Origin: HLUCCA09 sp038757905
GTDB lineage: Bacteria; Pseudomonadota; Alphaproteobacteria; Rhodobacterales; Rhodobacteraceae
Assembly (NCBI GenBank): GCA_038757905.1
Contig: JBCDGG010000072.1
Location: 1 to 25,989 of the forward strand
Length of the DNA: 25,989 nt
Direction of reading: 5' to 3'
The notes beneath the pieces are model-generated. The model saw only the letters and a program-made list of their open reading frames with translations, did no database searches and was not told the origin of the DNA. The stretch's first letter is position 1. The number at the start of each line of letters is the position of its first letter. Of the stretch, positions 1 to 7,364 are shown one piece after another. Position numbers and translations under genes: made by a program.

Positions 1-1458
1 AGCGGGTCGGGCAAGTCGATGACTGCTCTGTCCATCATGCGCCTTCTACCCCGTGGCGCGGTCACCCGCGGCGCGGTGCGGCTCGAGGGGCGCGCGCTCG
101 GCGCGTTGAGCGAACGCGCCATGTGCGATGTCCGCGGCCGCGAGATCGGCATGATCTTTCAGGAGCCGATGACCGCGCTGAACCCGGTGCAGACGATTGG
201 CGATCAAGTGGCCGAGACGCTTCTGGTGCACGGGGCCGCCGGCCGGACGGAGGCGATGCGCCAGGCCAAGGACCGGCTGGCGCGCGTGGGCCTGAGCGCG
301 GACCGGTTTCCGCTGTCGCGCTATCCGTTCGAATTGTCGGGCGGGCAGCGGCAGCGCGTGTGCATTGCGCTGGCGATCGCGCTGCGGCCCAAGCTTCTGA
401 TCGCGGACGAGCCGACGACGGCGCTCGACGTCACCACCCAGGCCCAGATCCTGGATCTGCTGAAAAGGCTTGTGGCCGACGAGGCGATGGCCTGCCTGTT
501 CATCACGCACGACCTCGGGGTGGTGGCGCAAATGGCCGACGAGATCGCCGTCATGCAATCGGGTGAGATCGTCGAACGGGCGCCCGCATCCGCCTTGCCC
601 GGCGGGCTGGGTCACCCCTATGCGCGCGCCCTCTTCGCCGCGGCGACCCATGCGCCGGCCCGGTCCCGCACGGCCAAGGGGGACGTGCTGCTCGACGTGT
701 CCGAGGTGACGCGGGAGTATGTGCTGCCCCGCCGGAGCCTTCTGGCGCGCGCGCCGCGCTTCTGCGCGGTAGACCGTGTCTCGCTCCAGGTGCGCCGGGG
801 CGAGTGCGTCGGGCTCGTCGGCGAAAGCGGGTCTGGCAAGTCGACGCTGGCCCGGGCCGTGCTGGGGCTCGACGCCGTGCAGGGCGGAGAGATCCGGCTG
901 GCAGGGCGCGCCGTGTCGCCCGAGATCGGGCCCGACACCCGCCGCAAGATGCAGGTCGTCTTTCAGGATCCCTACGGGTCGTTCAACCCGCGCCATCGCG
1001 TGGCGCGCATCGTGGCGGAGCCGTTCTTCTTGGGCGGGACGCCGGGCGACGCGCCCGCACAGATCGGCGCGGCGCTCGAGGCCGTGGGGCTGCGCCCGAG
1101 CGATGCGGAGAAGTATCCGCATGAATTCTCCGGCGGGCAGCGCCAGCGCATCGCCCTCGCGCGGGCCCTGATCACCCGGCCCGATCTGATCGTGCTGGAC
1201 GAGGCGGTGTCGGCCCTGGACGTGTCGATCCGGGCGCAGATCCTCGATCTGCTCGTCGAACTGCAGGAGCGCTTCGGTGTGTCCTATCTGTTCATCACCC
1301 ACGATCTGACGGTGGTGCGTGCCATCGCGGACCGGGTGATCGTGATGAGAGCCGGCCGTGTCGTGGAGAGCGGAGACACCGACGCGCTGTTTGCGGCGCC
1401 GAAGCAGGCCTATACAAGGCAGCTTCTGGCGGCCGCCCCGCTTCTGCCGGCCGCCTGA
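1..1458 (+). CDS. Peptide/nickel-type ABC transporter, fused double ATP-binding protein (5' partial)
   Basis: This is the cytoplasmic ATPase of a peptide/opine/nickel-family importer, with the two nucleotide-binding domains (DppD-like then DppF-like) fused in one chain. The reading frame is open from base 1 and enters inside the first Walker A (SGSGKS), so the true start lies outside the window. NBD1 shows a Q-loop (FQEP), signature LSGGQRQR near nt 331-354, Walker B LLIADEP near 397-417 and H-loop ITHD. NBD2 shows Walker A GESGSGKS near 821-844, Q-loop FQDP, signature FSGGQRQR, Walker B LIVLDEA and ITHD. Both halves therefore look catalytically complete. The permeases are presumably upstream. 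A family-5 binding protein lies on the other strand at 4094-5563 and is the likely partner. The adjacent creatinase suggests creatine or a related guanidino/amide compound as cargo; that is inference. Confidence 0.93.
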   Translation, partial: SGSGKSMTALSIMRLLPRGAVTRGAVRLEGRALGALSERAMCDVRGREIGMIFQEPMTALNPVQTIGDQVAETLLVHGAAGRTEAMRQAKDRLARVGLSADRFPLSRYPFELSGGQRQRVCIALAIALRPKLLIADEPTTALDVTTQAQILDLLKRLVADEAMACLFITHDLGVVAQMADEIAVMQSGEIVERAPASALPGGLGHPYARALFAAATHAPARSRTAKGDVLLDVSEVTREYVLPRRSLLARAPRFCAVDRVSLQVRRGECVGLVGESGSGKSTLARAVLGLDAVQGGEIRLAGRAVSPEIGPDTRRKMQVVFQDPYGSFNPRHRVARIVAEPFFLGGTPGDAPAQIGAALEAVGLRPSDAEKYPHEFSGGQRQRIALARALITRPDLIVLDEAVSALDVSIRAQILDLLVELQERFGVSYLFITHDLTVVRAIADRVIVMRAGRVVESGDTDALFAAPKQAYTRQLLAAAPLLPAA

Positions 1459-1468
1459 GCCGGTGCCG

Positions 1469-1496
1469 CCGCCGGAGCCTCCGGCGGGGATATTTT
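1469..1496 (+). terminator. Intrinsic-terminator-like hairpin after the ABC ATPase
   Basis: A perfect 8-bp stem (CCGCCGGA, loop GCC, TCCGGCGG; arms 1469-1476 and 1480-1487) starts 10 nt after the ABC ATPase stop codon. It is followed by GGATATTTTC. The hairpin plus short T-run fits a Rho-independent terminator. I recall near-identical CCTCCGGCGGGGATATTT strings at many gene ends in Rhodobacteraceae genomes; that is memory and was not checked here. Confidence 0.55.
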
Positions 1497-1590
1497 CGGC
1501 AAGATGAAGACAAAGGCGGCTTTGAAACGGCTGGCGCGGCGCGGAATGGCTTGAAACTCCGGCATGGATTTTGGCATTGGGGGCACAGGC

Positions 1591-1611
1591 CGGGGCGATG
1601 GCGTCGCCCCG
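1591..1611. repeat. Inverted repeat in the creatinase leader
   Basis: A perfect 8-bp inverted repeat (CGGGGCGA, loop TGGCG, TCGCCCCG) lies about 80 nt before the creatinase start codon. A second, shorter repeat (GGGCCC at 1657-1662 and 1672-1677) ends three bases before the Shine-Dalgarno sequence. Either could be an operator or an RNA structure in the leader. I recognise no known riboswitch class. Confidence 0.4.
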
Positions 1612-1689
1612 ATCCGGGCCTTTCCTGTCCTGAACGCCGGGACCTTTCTTTGGGAAGGGCCCCGTTGGGATGGGCCCGGAAGGAGCGAG

Positions 1690-2907
1690 ATGTCCGATAT
1701 ATCCACACGTCCGGCCAGCTACCGGTTTCACAACGGCGAGAAGGCGCCGCTGCCGTTCTCCGACGAGGAATACGCGGCGCGGCTGACGGACCTGCGCCGG
1801 CGCATGTCCGAGGCCGGGATCGAGGCCTGTATCTTCACCTCGATGCACTGCATCGCCTATTACTCCGGCTTTCTCTACTGCGCCTTTGGGCGGCCCTACG
1901 GCCTTGTGGTGACACCCACCGACAGCGTGACCATCTCGGCCGGGATCGATGCCGGCCAGCCGTGGCGGCGGTGTTATGGCGACAACCTGACCTACACGGA
2001 CTGGCAGCGCGACAACTTCTGGCGTGCGGCGCGCGCGGTGGCCGGCGCGGGCAAGGCCGTGGGCTACGAGCGCGATCACCTGTCGCTGGCTCAGGCGGAC
2101 AGGCTGCGGGCATTTCTGGAGCCCCGGGAGGAGATGGACGTGGCGCCGCTGTCGATGGCGCAGCGCATGCGCAAGTCGCCGGCCGAGGTCGACCTGATCC
2201 GCGCCGGCGCGGCCGTGGCCGATGTGGGCGGCTATGCGATCCGGGATGCGATCCGCCCGGGCCAGCGGGAGATCGATGTGGCCATGGCCGGGCGCGATGC
2301 GATGGAGGCGGAGATCGCCAAGCGCTTTCCGGACGCGGAGTACCGCGACACTTGGGTGTGGTTTCAATCCGGGCTGAACACGGACGGGGCGCATAATCCG
2401 GTGACCGGACGGGTTCTGGAGCGGGGGGATATCCTGTCGCTCAACGCGTTTCCGATGATCTCGGGCTATTACACTGCGCTGGAGCGGACGCTCTTCGTGG
2501 GCGAGGTCGATGCCGCGTCTCTTGCGATCTGGGAGGCCAATGTCGCGACCCATGAGCTTGGGCTTTCGCTGCTGAAGCCCGGGATGTCCTGCGCCGAGGT
2601 GACGGCCGAGCTCAATGCGTTTCTTGCCGAACGGGATCTGCTGCAGTTCCGAACCTTCGGCTACGGTCACTCCTTCGGTGTCCTGTCGCATTACTACGGG
2701 CGTGAGGCGGGGCTGGAGCTGAGAGAGGACATCGACACCGTGCTCGAGCCCGGGATGGTGGTGTCGATGGAGCCGATGCTGACCATTCCGGACGGCCAGC
2801 CCGGTGCCGGCGGCTACCGGGAGCACGACATCCTGGTGATCGGAGAAAGCGGCGCGGAGAATATCACCGGCTATCCCTATGGGCCCGGGTTCAACGTGGT
2901 GGGGTGA
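1690..2907 (+). CDS. Creatinase (creatine amidinohydrolase, EC 3.5.3.3)
   Basis: Creatinase hydrolyses creatine to sarcosine and urea in the cytoplasm. The 405-residue product matches Pseudomonas creatinase in length (about 403) and in long stretches I recognise, such as FGRPY, TDWQRDN, WFQSGLNTDGAHNPV, ALERTLF, GYGHSFG and SHYYGREAGLELRED. It has the pita-bread aminopeptidase fold (M24-like) without a metal site. The catalytic histidine is in GAHNP (His235, equivalent to His232 of P. putida), and the conserved glutamate is in SMEPM. I chose ATG 1690 because GGAAGGAG sits 4 nt upstream and the protein then begins at the family's usual place; an upstream in-frame start at 1564 would add 42 unrelated residues. 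It follows the ABC ATPase on the same strand after a terminator-like hairpin, so it may have its own promoter. No creatininase or sarcosine oxidase gene is visible here. Confidence 0.93.
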   Translation: MSDISTRPASYRFHNGEKAPLPFSDEEYAARLTDLRRRMSEAGIEACIFTSMHCIAYYSGFLYCAFGRPYGLVVTPTDSVTISAGIDAGQPWRRCYGDNLTYTDWQRDNFWRAARAVAGAGKAVGYERDHLSLAQADRLRAFLEPREEMDVAPLSMAQRMRKSPAEVDLIRAGAAVADVGGYAIRDAIRPGQREIDVAMAGRDAMEAEIAKRFPDAEYRDTWVWFQSGLNTDGAHNPVTGRVLERGDILSLNAFPMISGYYTALERTLFVGEVDAASLAIWEANVATHELGLSLLKPGMSCAEVTAELNAFLAERDLLQFRTFGYGHSFGVLSHYYGREAGLELREDIDTVLEPGMVVSMEPMLTIPDGQPGAGGYREHDILVIGESGAENITGYPYGPGFNVVG

Positions 2908-2924
2908 CGGGCGCCCCTGTCGGT

Positions 2925-2954
2925 GGCCACCCGCCCTTGTCGGACCGGGTGGCC
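2925..2954. terminator. Bidirectional terminator-like hairpin between convergent genes
   Basis: A perfect 9-bp inverted repeat (GGCCACCCG at 2925-2933, 12-nt loop, CGGGTGGCC at 2946-2954) sits between the creatinase stop at 2907 and the stop of the convergent serine hydrolase at 2978. There is no T-run. The placement fits a shared terminator or an mRNA 3'-end stabiliser. Confidence 0.5.
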
Positions 2955-2977
2955 GGGGCCAAGCGCGCGTCGCGTCG

Positions 2978-4036
2978 TCAGGCGCGGCGTGCGGCGATCA
3001 CCAGCGCGTCGATGAGGCGCCTCAGGTCGCTGAAATACCCGCCGGAGCGGGCGGGGCGGGTCGGATCCGAGGTGACGGCGATCGTCATCTCGGCCTCGGG
3101 TGCGAAGGCGATGATCTGCCCGCCGTAGCCGCGGGCGATGGCGAGAGAACCGCCGGGCGACTGGCCGAGGAACCAGCCGTAGCCATATCCAAGACCGGAC
3201 CAGCGCGACCGGGTGCGCGGGACGAGCGAAGCCGACACCCAGTTGCCGGACAGGACCTGGGTTTGACCGCTGCGCCCGCCGGCGCGCCACATCTCTCCGA
3301 AGCGGAGCATGGCGCGGGGCGAGAGCGCCATCTGGTTGCCGCCGAGGTAGTAGCCCTGCGGGTCCCGCGTCCAGGCCGGGATCTCGATCCCGAGGGGTGC
3401 GCCGAGCCGGTTGCGCGCCTGCGACAGCAGGCTCTCGCCGGTGGCCTCGGCCAGGGCGGCGCCGAGCACATGGGTGGATCCGGTGGAATAGAGCATCGGG
3501 CCCCCGGGCTCCGCCACGAAGGGGCGCGCCAGCGCGTCGGCGATCCAGTTCGGGGACGAAACCCACTCCCCGTAGTTGGCGCCGGAGGTGCGTTCCAGAC
3601 CGGCCCGGAGGGTGACGAGGTGTTCGAGGGTGATGTCGCGCACGCGCGGATCCGCACTGCCCGGGATCAACCGGGGGGCGACATCGCCGAGGCGGGCCGT
3701 CACCTGCGCCACCTCGCCCCGGTCGAGCGCGGCGCCGAGCAGCGAGGCCACGAGCGTCTTCGAGACGGACTTCACGTTGACGGGCGTGCCGGCCCCGGGC
3801 CCGCGCTGTACCTCCTCGACAACCGTTTCGCCCCGATGCGCGACGGTCAGGCAGTGGAGCTGGTCAAAGCTTCGGGCCATCGCCAGCGCGTCGGCGAACG
3901 GTTCGGGGGCGGCCACGGCGCGGGCAGCGGCCAAGGGCGCAACCAGGGGGGCGGCGAGCGCGGCGGCCAGAGGGGCGGCGCGGGCGGGCAGGCTCAGGCA
4001 GACGGTACGGCGGGTCAGCATCTTGCTGCGGTTCAT
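2978..4036 (-). CDS. Exported serine hydrolase, class C beta-lactamase/CubicO-related
   Basis: A 352-residue member of the beta-lactamase-related hydrolases (esterases, NylB-like amidases, D-aminopeptidases). The nucleophile motif SxxK is Ser90-Val-Ser-Lys93, the second motif is Tyr183-Ser-Thr, and Gly305-Gly306-Gln307 stands where KTG or HxG is usual. The N-terminus has TRRTVCLSL followed by a very long Ala/Pro/Leu stretch ending near AVAA, which looks like a Tat signal peptide, so the enzyme probably acts in the periplasm. It lies downstream of the binding protein on the same strand, 57 nt apart, with a strong hairpin between. The substrate is not evident; the context suggests trimming an amide, ester or peptide before uptake. 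There is no clear Shine-Dalgarno before ATG 4036 or before the next in-frame ATG, five codons later. Confidence 0.82.
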   Translation of the reverse strand: MNRSKMLTRRTVCLSLPARAAPLAAALAAPLVAPLAAARAVAAPEPFADALAMARSFDQLHCLTVAHRGETVVEEVQRGPGAGTPVNVKSVSKTLVASLLGAALDRGEVAQVTARLGDVAPRLIPGSADPRVRDITLEHLVTLRAGLERTSGANYGEWVSSPNWIADALARPFVAEPGGPMLYSTGSTHVLGAALAEATGESLLSQARNRLGAPLGIEIPAWTRDPQGYYLGGNQMALSPRAMLRFGEMWRAGGRSGQTQVLSGNWVSASLVPRTRSRWSGLGYGYGWFLGQSPGGSLAIARGYGGQIIAFAPEAEMTIAVTSDPTRPARSGGYFSDLRRLIDALVIAARRA

Positions 4037-4038
4037 CC

Positions 4039-4062
4039 ACTGGCGCGCCGCGACGCGCCAGT
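4039..4062 (-). terminator. Strong hairpin between the binding protein and serine hydrolase genes
   Basis: A perfect 9-bp stem (ACTGGCGCG at 4039-4047, 6-nt loop, CGCGCCAGT at 4054-4062) lies 31 nt after the binding-protein stop and ends two bases before the serine hydrolase start codon. It could attenuate transcription, protect the upstream mRNA or block ribosome access to the downstream gene. There is no T-run. Confidence 0.45.
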
Positions 4063-4093
4063 CAAAGCTCCGTGATCTTGCGGATGGCTGGGC

Positions 4094-5563
4094 TCAGTCC
4101 GTCCAGCGCACGCCGGTCAGGTCATTGGCCTGGGTCGGCGCATTCTCCCAAAGGCCCTCGATCTTGGCATCGGCCACCCCTGTCTTGGCGAGCTGGAAGA
4201 GATAGCCGTTCACGAAGTCCTGGGCGATCATCTCCTGCGCTTGCCGCAGCAGGGCGGAGCGCTGTTCGGCGTTCGTGGTCAGGTTGAGCTGATCCATCAC
4301 CGCCTGGAAGGGCGCACTGTCGTACTGGAAGTAGTATTCCGGCCGGGCATAGATGTTGATGTCGGCAGGCTCGGTGTGGCTGACGATGGTCAGGTCGAAA
4401 TCCTTGCCGCGGAACACCTGCTCCAGCCACTGCGCCCATTCGAGGTTCGAGATCTCCGTCTCGATGCCGACCTCGCGCAACTGGGCGGCGATGATCTCGC
4501 CGCCGCGGCGGGCATAGACGGGCGGCGGCAGCATCAGGCGCAGCGTAAGGTCTTCCACCCCGGCTTCGGCTAGCAGGGCGCGGGCGCGGTCGGGATCATG
4601 GGCGGACAGGTCCGTCAGATCCACGTAATCGGGGTTATGCGGCGCGAAATGCGTGCCGATGGGGGTGCCGTAGCCGAACATCGCCCCGTCGATGATCTCC
4701 TGCCGGTTGATCGCGTGCGAAATCGCCTGGCGCACCTTCTCGTCCGATAGAGTGTCCGCGGCGTTGTTCATGGCGAGGATCGTTTCGCCTTCGGTCGAGC
4801 CCACGATGACGTTGAACATCGGGTTGGCTTCGAACTGGGCGAGGGTCTCCGGCGCGGGGAAGACAGGAAAGGCGTGCACGTCGCCGGCCATCACCGCGGC
4901 GAAGGCGGCGTTGGGGTCGGAGATGAACTTGAACGTGGCCGATTCCAGCGCCGGCGCCGCGCCCCAGTAGTCCGGGTTGCGGGTGAGTTCGACACGGTCG
5001 CCCTGCACCCAATCGGAGAACACGAAGGGGCCGGTGCCGACGGGCGCGGTGGCGAGCGTTTCGACGCTCTCGGGTGCCACGATCACCGCGTCGCCCCAGG
5101 CCATCTTGAACGGAAACGCGCCATCGGGCCCCGAGAGCGCGATGCGCACCGTCATCGGATCGACGGCCTCGACGGTTTCGATGCCGGCAAAGAGCGCCTT
5201 CTGTGCGTTGGTGGAGTCTTCCGCCCGGGCTCTGTCCAGCGAGAACACGACGTCGGAGGCGTCGAACGCCGAGCCATCGTGATAGGTGACGCCATCGCGC
5301 AGGGAGAAGGTGTAGACGGTGCCGTCCTCGCTGACCGACCATTCGGAGGCGAGGCCGGGGACGATGCTGCCGTCGGAGGCGAACCGCGTGAGCCCTTCGA
5401 ACACGTTGGCATAGACGACCTCGTCGATCGCCGCGGCGGCCCCGCCGGTGGGATCGAGGTTGGGCGGCTCGAGCTGCATACCGATGGTGATGCTTGTCTG
5501 CTGTGCAAGACCGGCGCCGGCGAACAGGGCAACAGCGGCGGCGGTGCTGAGGATATGGAACAT
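4094..5563 (-). CDS. Peptide/nickel-family ABC transporter substrate-binding protein (SBP_bac_5)
   Basis: A 489-residue periplasmic binding protein of family 5 (DppA/OppA/NikA type). It begins with a signal peptide (MFHILSTAAAVALFAGAGLA, then QQ) with no lipobox cysteine, so it is probably free in the periplasm. Family features follow: an early EPPNLDP segment, VYANVFEGL, DGTVYTFSLRDGVTYHDG, a ysaDWVQGD-type region and FKFISDPNAAFAA. ATG 5563 was chosen because the signal peptide starts there and GGGAGG lies about 10 nt upstream; longer in-frame starts would run into the M20 gene. It probably works with the double ATPase at the left edge. The gene follows the M20 hydrolase by 125 nt and precedes the serine hydrolase. 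The ligand cannot be read from sequence. Confidence 0.93.
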   Translation of the reverse strand: MFHILSTAAAVALFAGAGLAQQTSITIGMQLEPPNLDPTGGAAAAIDEVVYANVFEGLTRFASDGSIVPGLASEWSVSEDGTVYTFSLRDGVTYHDGSAFDASDVVFSLDRARAEDSTNAQKALFAGIETVEAVDPMTVRIALSGPDGAFPFKMAWGDAVIVAPESVETLATAPVGTGPFVFSDWVQGDRVELTRNPDYWGAAPALESATFKFISDPNAAFAAVMAGDVHAFPVFPAPETLAQFEANPMFNVIVGSTEGETILAMNNAADTLSDEKVRQAISHAINRQEIIDGAMFGYGTPIGTHFAPHNPDYVDLTDLSAHDPDRARALLAEAGVEDLTLRLMLPPPVYARRGGEIIAAQLREVGIETEISNLEWAQWLEQVFRGKDFDLTIVSHTEPADINIYARPEYYFQYDSAPFQAVMDQLNLTTNAEQRSALLRQAQEMIAQDFVNGYLFQLAKTGVADAKIEGLWENAPTQANDLTGVRWTD

Positions 5564-5600
5564 CGTGGAGGGCCTCCCTGGCCGTGTCGTGTCGCACGCA

Positions 5601-5628
5601 ACCCTACACGTTGCCTCCCGAATTCGAA
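5601..5628 (-). promoter_or_regulatory. Possible promoter of the binding-protein gene
   Basis: Read on the minus strand, TTCGAA (5628-5623), a 16-nt spacer and TAGGGT (5606-5601) stand about 38 nt before the ATG. The -35 is weak; the -10 matches the TAGGGT seen before the EamA gene. The gene may equally be read from the M20 promoter. Confidence 0.28.
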
Positions 5629-5688
5629 GGGCATTCTCGCCGCACCCGAGTTCTCCATCGCCGGGCGAGAGCCCCTGCGGGCGTGCGC

Positions 5689-6975
5689 TTACCGTCCGAG
5701 CAACTGCGTCAGAGACAGCGCCATGACAAGGGCCGCATCCGCCATCTCGTCGATGTCGATCCACTCGTCGGGCTGATGGGCGAGTTCGAGCCGGCCGGGG
5801 CCGTAGGCGATACAGTTCCGCAAGCGCCCGATCCGGTCGATATGCTTCTGATCGTAGGTGCCGGGGCTGACGACGAAGGCCGCCTCGCGCCCGATCACCC
5901 TCTCTAGCGCGGCGCTGACGGCCCGGACCACCGGCGCATCCGCATCGGTCATCGACGGGGCGACGTTGAACAGATCCCGGATCTCGTAGGAAAAGCCGGG
6001 GCGGACGGCTTTGATCCGTTCCATGAGGGCGGCGATCTCGGCCTTCACGGCATCGAGCGGCTCCTCCATGGGGAACCGCCGGTCGATGGTGATTCGGCAC
6101 CGGTCCGGGACGCAGGCCGCGGGAAGCCCGGTATATCCCTCCGGTTGGACGGGTTCGCCGCCGTGGATCGCATTGATGTTGAGGGTGGAGCCGCGCGCCC
6201 CATCGGGGACGACGGGCATCGCCGTTGTCCGCCCCGCCAGCAGGGGAAACAGTGTCTCTTCCATTTCCTGCAGCACCGCGCTCATGTGCCGGACGGCGCA
6301 ATCGCCCAGAAACGGCATGGATCCATGGGCGATACGGCCCTTGGTTTCGATTTCCGCCCACCAGACGCCGCGGTGGCCCAGGCAGATCCTGTCCACATCG
6401 AGCGGTTCGGGGATGATGACGTGCTGCACCCTGTCTGGGCTGAAATAGCCGCGCTCGGCCAGATAGGCCACGCCGCCGAAGCCGCCCGATTCCTCGTCCG
6501 CCGTGGCGGAGATCTCGATCGCTCCGGCAAAACCCGGGTAGGTGGCGATGAACGCCTCCGCGGCGATCACCGACGCGGCGATGCCGCCCTTCATGTCGCA
6601 GGCGCCCCGGCCGTAGATCCGCCCGTCGCGGACCTCGCCGCCGAACGGATCGACAGACCACCCCTGCCCGACTTCCACCACGTCGTGGTGGCCATTGAAG
6701 TGAACGCATTCGCCGGGATGCCGCCCCTCGTAGCGCGCCAGCAGGTTCCAGCGCTGGTAGGCATCGCTGTCGGCCAGGGCGCCGGTCGCGCGGATCAGCT
6801 CCGTCTGGAAGCCGGACCTGTCGAGCCGCGCCTGCAGCAACTCGCAGACCTCGCGGTAGCAGTGGCCGGGCGGGTTGAGCGTGGGGACACGGATCAGATC
6901 GCGGGTCAGGGCGATCAAATCGTCCCGCCGGGCGGCGATCTCCGATTCGAGGCGGGGCAGGGCGTCGTCCGGCAT
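5689..6975 (-). CDS. M20 family zinc amidohydrolase (ArgE/DapE-type deacylase)
   Basis: A 428-residue cytoplasmic metallopeptidase-family enzyme that cleaves N-acyl or N-carbamoyl amino acid-like amides. Di-zinc site motifs are clear: His96-His97-Asp98 (GHHDVV), Asp127 in GRGACDMKGG, the catalytic Glu161 followed by Glu162 in ADEESGG, a further PEPLD segment near residue 190, and a C-terminal His in LELAHQPDEW. The dimerisation (lid) domain occupies about residues 200-320. Length is typical. The start ATG has no Shine-Dalgarno, but a promoter-like pair sits just before it. It is the first gene of a minus-strand run with the binding protein and serine hydrolase. The substrate is unknown; acetylornithine deacetylase or succinyl-diaminopimelate desuccinylase are only family labels. 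Creatinase nearby suggests a guanidino, carbamoyl or N-acyl compound. Confidence 0.88.
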   Translation of the reverse strand: MPDDALPRLESEIAARRDDLIALTRDLIRVPTLNPPGHCYREVCELLQARLDRSGFQTELIRATGALADSDAYQRWNLLARYEGRHPGECVHFNGHHDVVEVGQGWSVDPFGGEVRDGRIYGRGACDMKGGIAASVIAAEAFIATYPGFAGAIEISATADEESGGFGGVAYLAERGYFSPDRVQHVIIPEPLDVDRICLGHRGVWWAEIETKGRIAHGSMPFLGDCAVRHMSAVLQEMEETLFPLLAGRTTAMPVVPDGARGSTLNINAIHGGEPVQPEGYTGLPAACVPDRCRITIDRRFPMEEPLDAVKAEIAALMERIKAVRPGFSYEIRDLFNVAPSMTDADAPVVRAVSAALERVIGREAAFVVSPGTYDQKHIDRIGRLRNCIAYGPGRLELAHQPDEWIDIDEMADAALVMALSLTQLLGR

Positions 6976-6981
6976 GGGCGG

Positions 6982-7010
6982 AGGCTATGCGCGGGCGTGC
7001 GGAGGGACAA
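6982..7010 (-). promoter_or_regulatory. Predicted promoter of the M20 gene, giving a leaderless mRNA
   Basis: On the minus strand TTGTCC (7010-7005), exactly 17 nt, then TAGCCT (6987-6982). Only six bases separate the -10 from the ATG at 6975, so transcription would start at or next to the start codon. This agrees with the absence of a ribosome binding site. Confidence 0.45.
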
Positions 7011-7082
7011 GATCGGTGTCTATCGGCTCTCGCGCCGAGGCCGGGGCTAGGCTATGGGTCAGGGATCAACCGGAGCCTGCCC

Positions 7083-7352
7083 ATGTTCTTTGCGCTTGGC
7101 CGTCTTGTCGTCGTCCTGCTGGCCCTCGCGGCGCTGGTCTATGTGTGCCTGTGGTTCTACGCCCGGGCGTCCCAGAAGGAACGGCTGGAGGCTGAGTGGG
7201 AAGAGCTCGGCCGCCCGGGCAACCGCGATATCTTCGTCGACGAGGGATTGGAGCGTCGGCGCTACGACCTGCAGCGCAAGCTGCTGCTCGGCGTATTTGT
7301 GGTGCCTTTCGCTCTGGTCGGCCTCGTCATATACCTAAGCAATTACGCCTGA
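7083..7352 (+). CDS. Small two-helix membrane protein, unknown function
   Basis: An 89-residue protein with one hydrophobic helix at about residues 6-26 (GRLVVVLLALAALVYVCLWFY), a charged middle rich in Glu and Arg (about 27-67), and a second helix at about 68-86 (LLLGVFVVPFALVGLVIYL). Both ends probably face the same side. ATG 7083 has GGAG 7 nt upstream; longer in-frame starts lack a binding site and would add an unlikely basic leader. The stop codon is 12 nt before the DUF1523 gene, so the two are almost surely co-transcribed. I do not recognise a named domain. Confidence 0.72.
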   Translation: MFFALGRLVVVLLALAALVYVCLWFYARASQKERLEAEWEELGRPGNRDIFVDEGLERRRYDLQRKLLLGVFVVPFALVGLVIYLSNYA

Positions 7353-7364
7353 GGGGGATCGCGC

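Noticed and set aside
46..2826. Long open frame (926 codons) on the minus strand
   Set aside because: It is antisense to the ABC ATPase and creatinase, both with clear motifs; its protein is Arg/His/Gly/Pro-rich without any domain. It results from high GC content.
1690..2907. Ectoine hydrolase (DoeA) or Xaa-Pro peptidase instead of creatinase, with the M20 gene as DoeB
   Set aside because: The protein matches creatinase over long stretches, including the catalytic GAHNP context and overall length; ectoine-pathway partners are not present.
5635..5670. TCTCGCC / GGCGAGA repeat after the M20 gene as a terminator
   Set aside because: The loop is 22 nt and no T-run follows; it could arise by chance in GC-rich DNA.
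4094..6709. One 871-residue protein joining an Arg-rich N-terminal half to the binding protein
   Set aside because: The N-terminal half is an out-of-frame shadow of the M20 gene; the signal peptide marks the real start at 5563.
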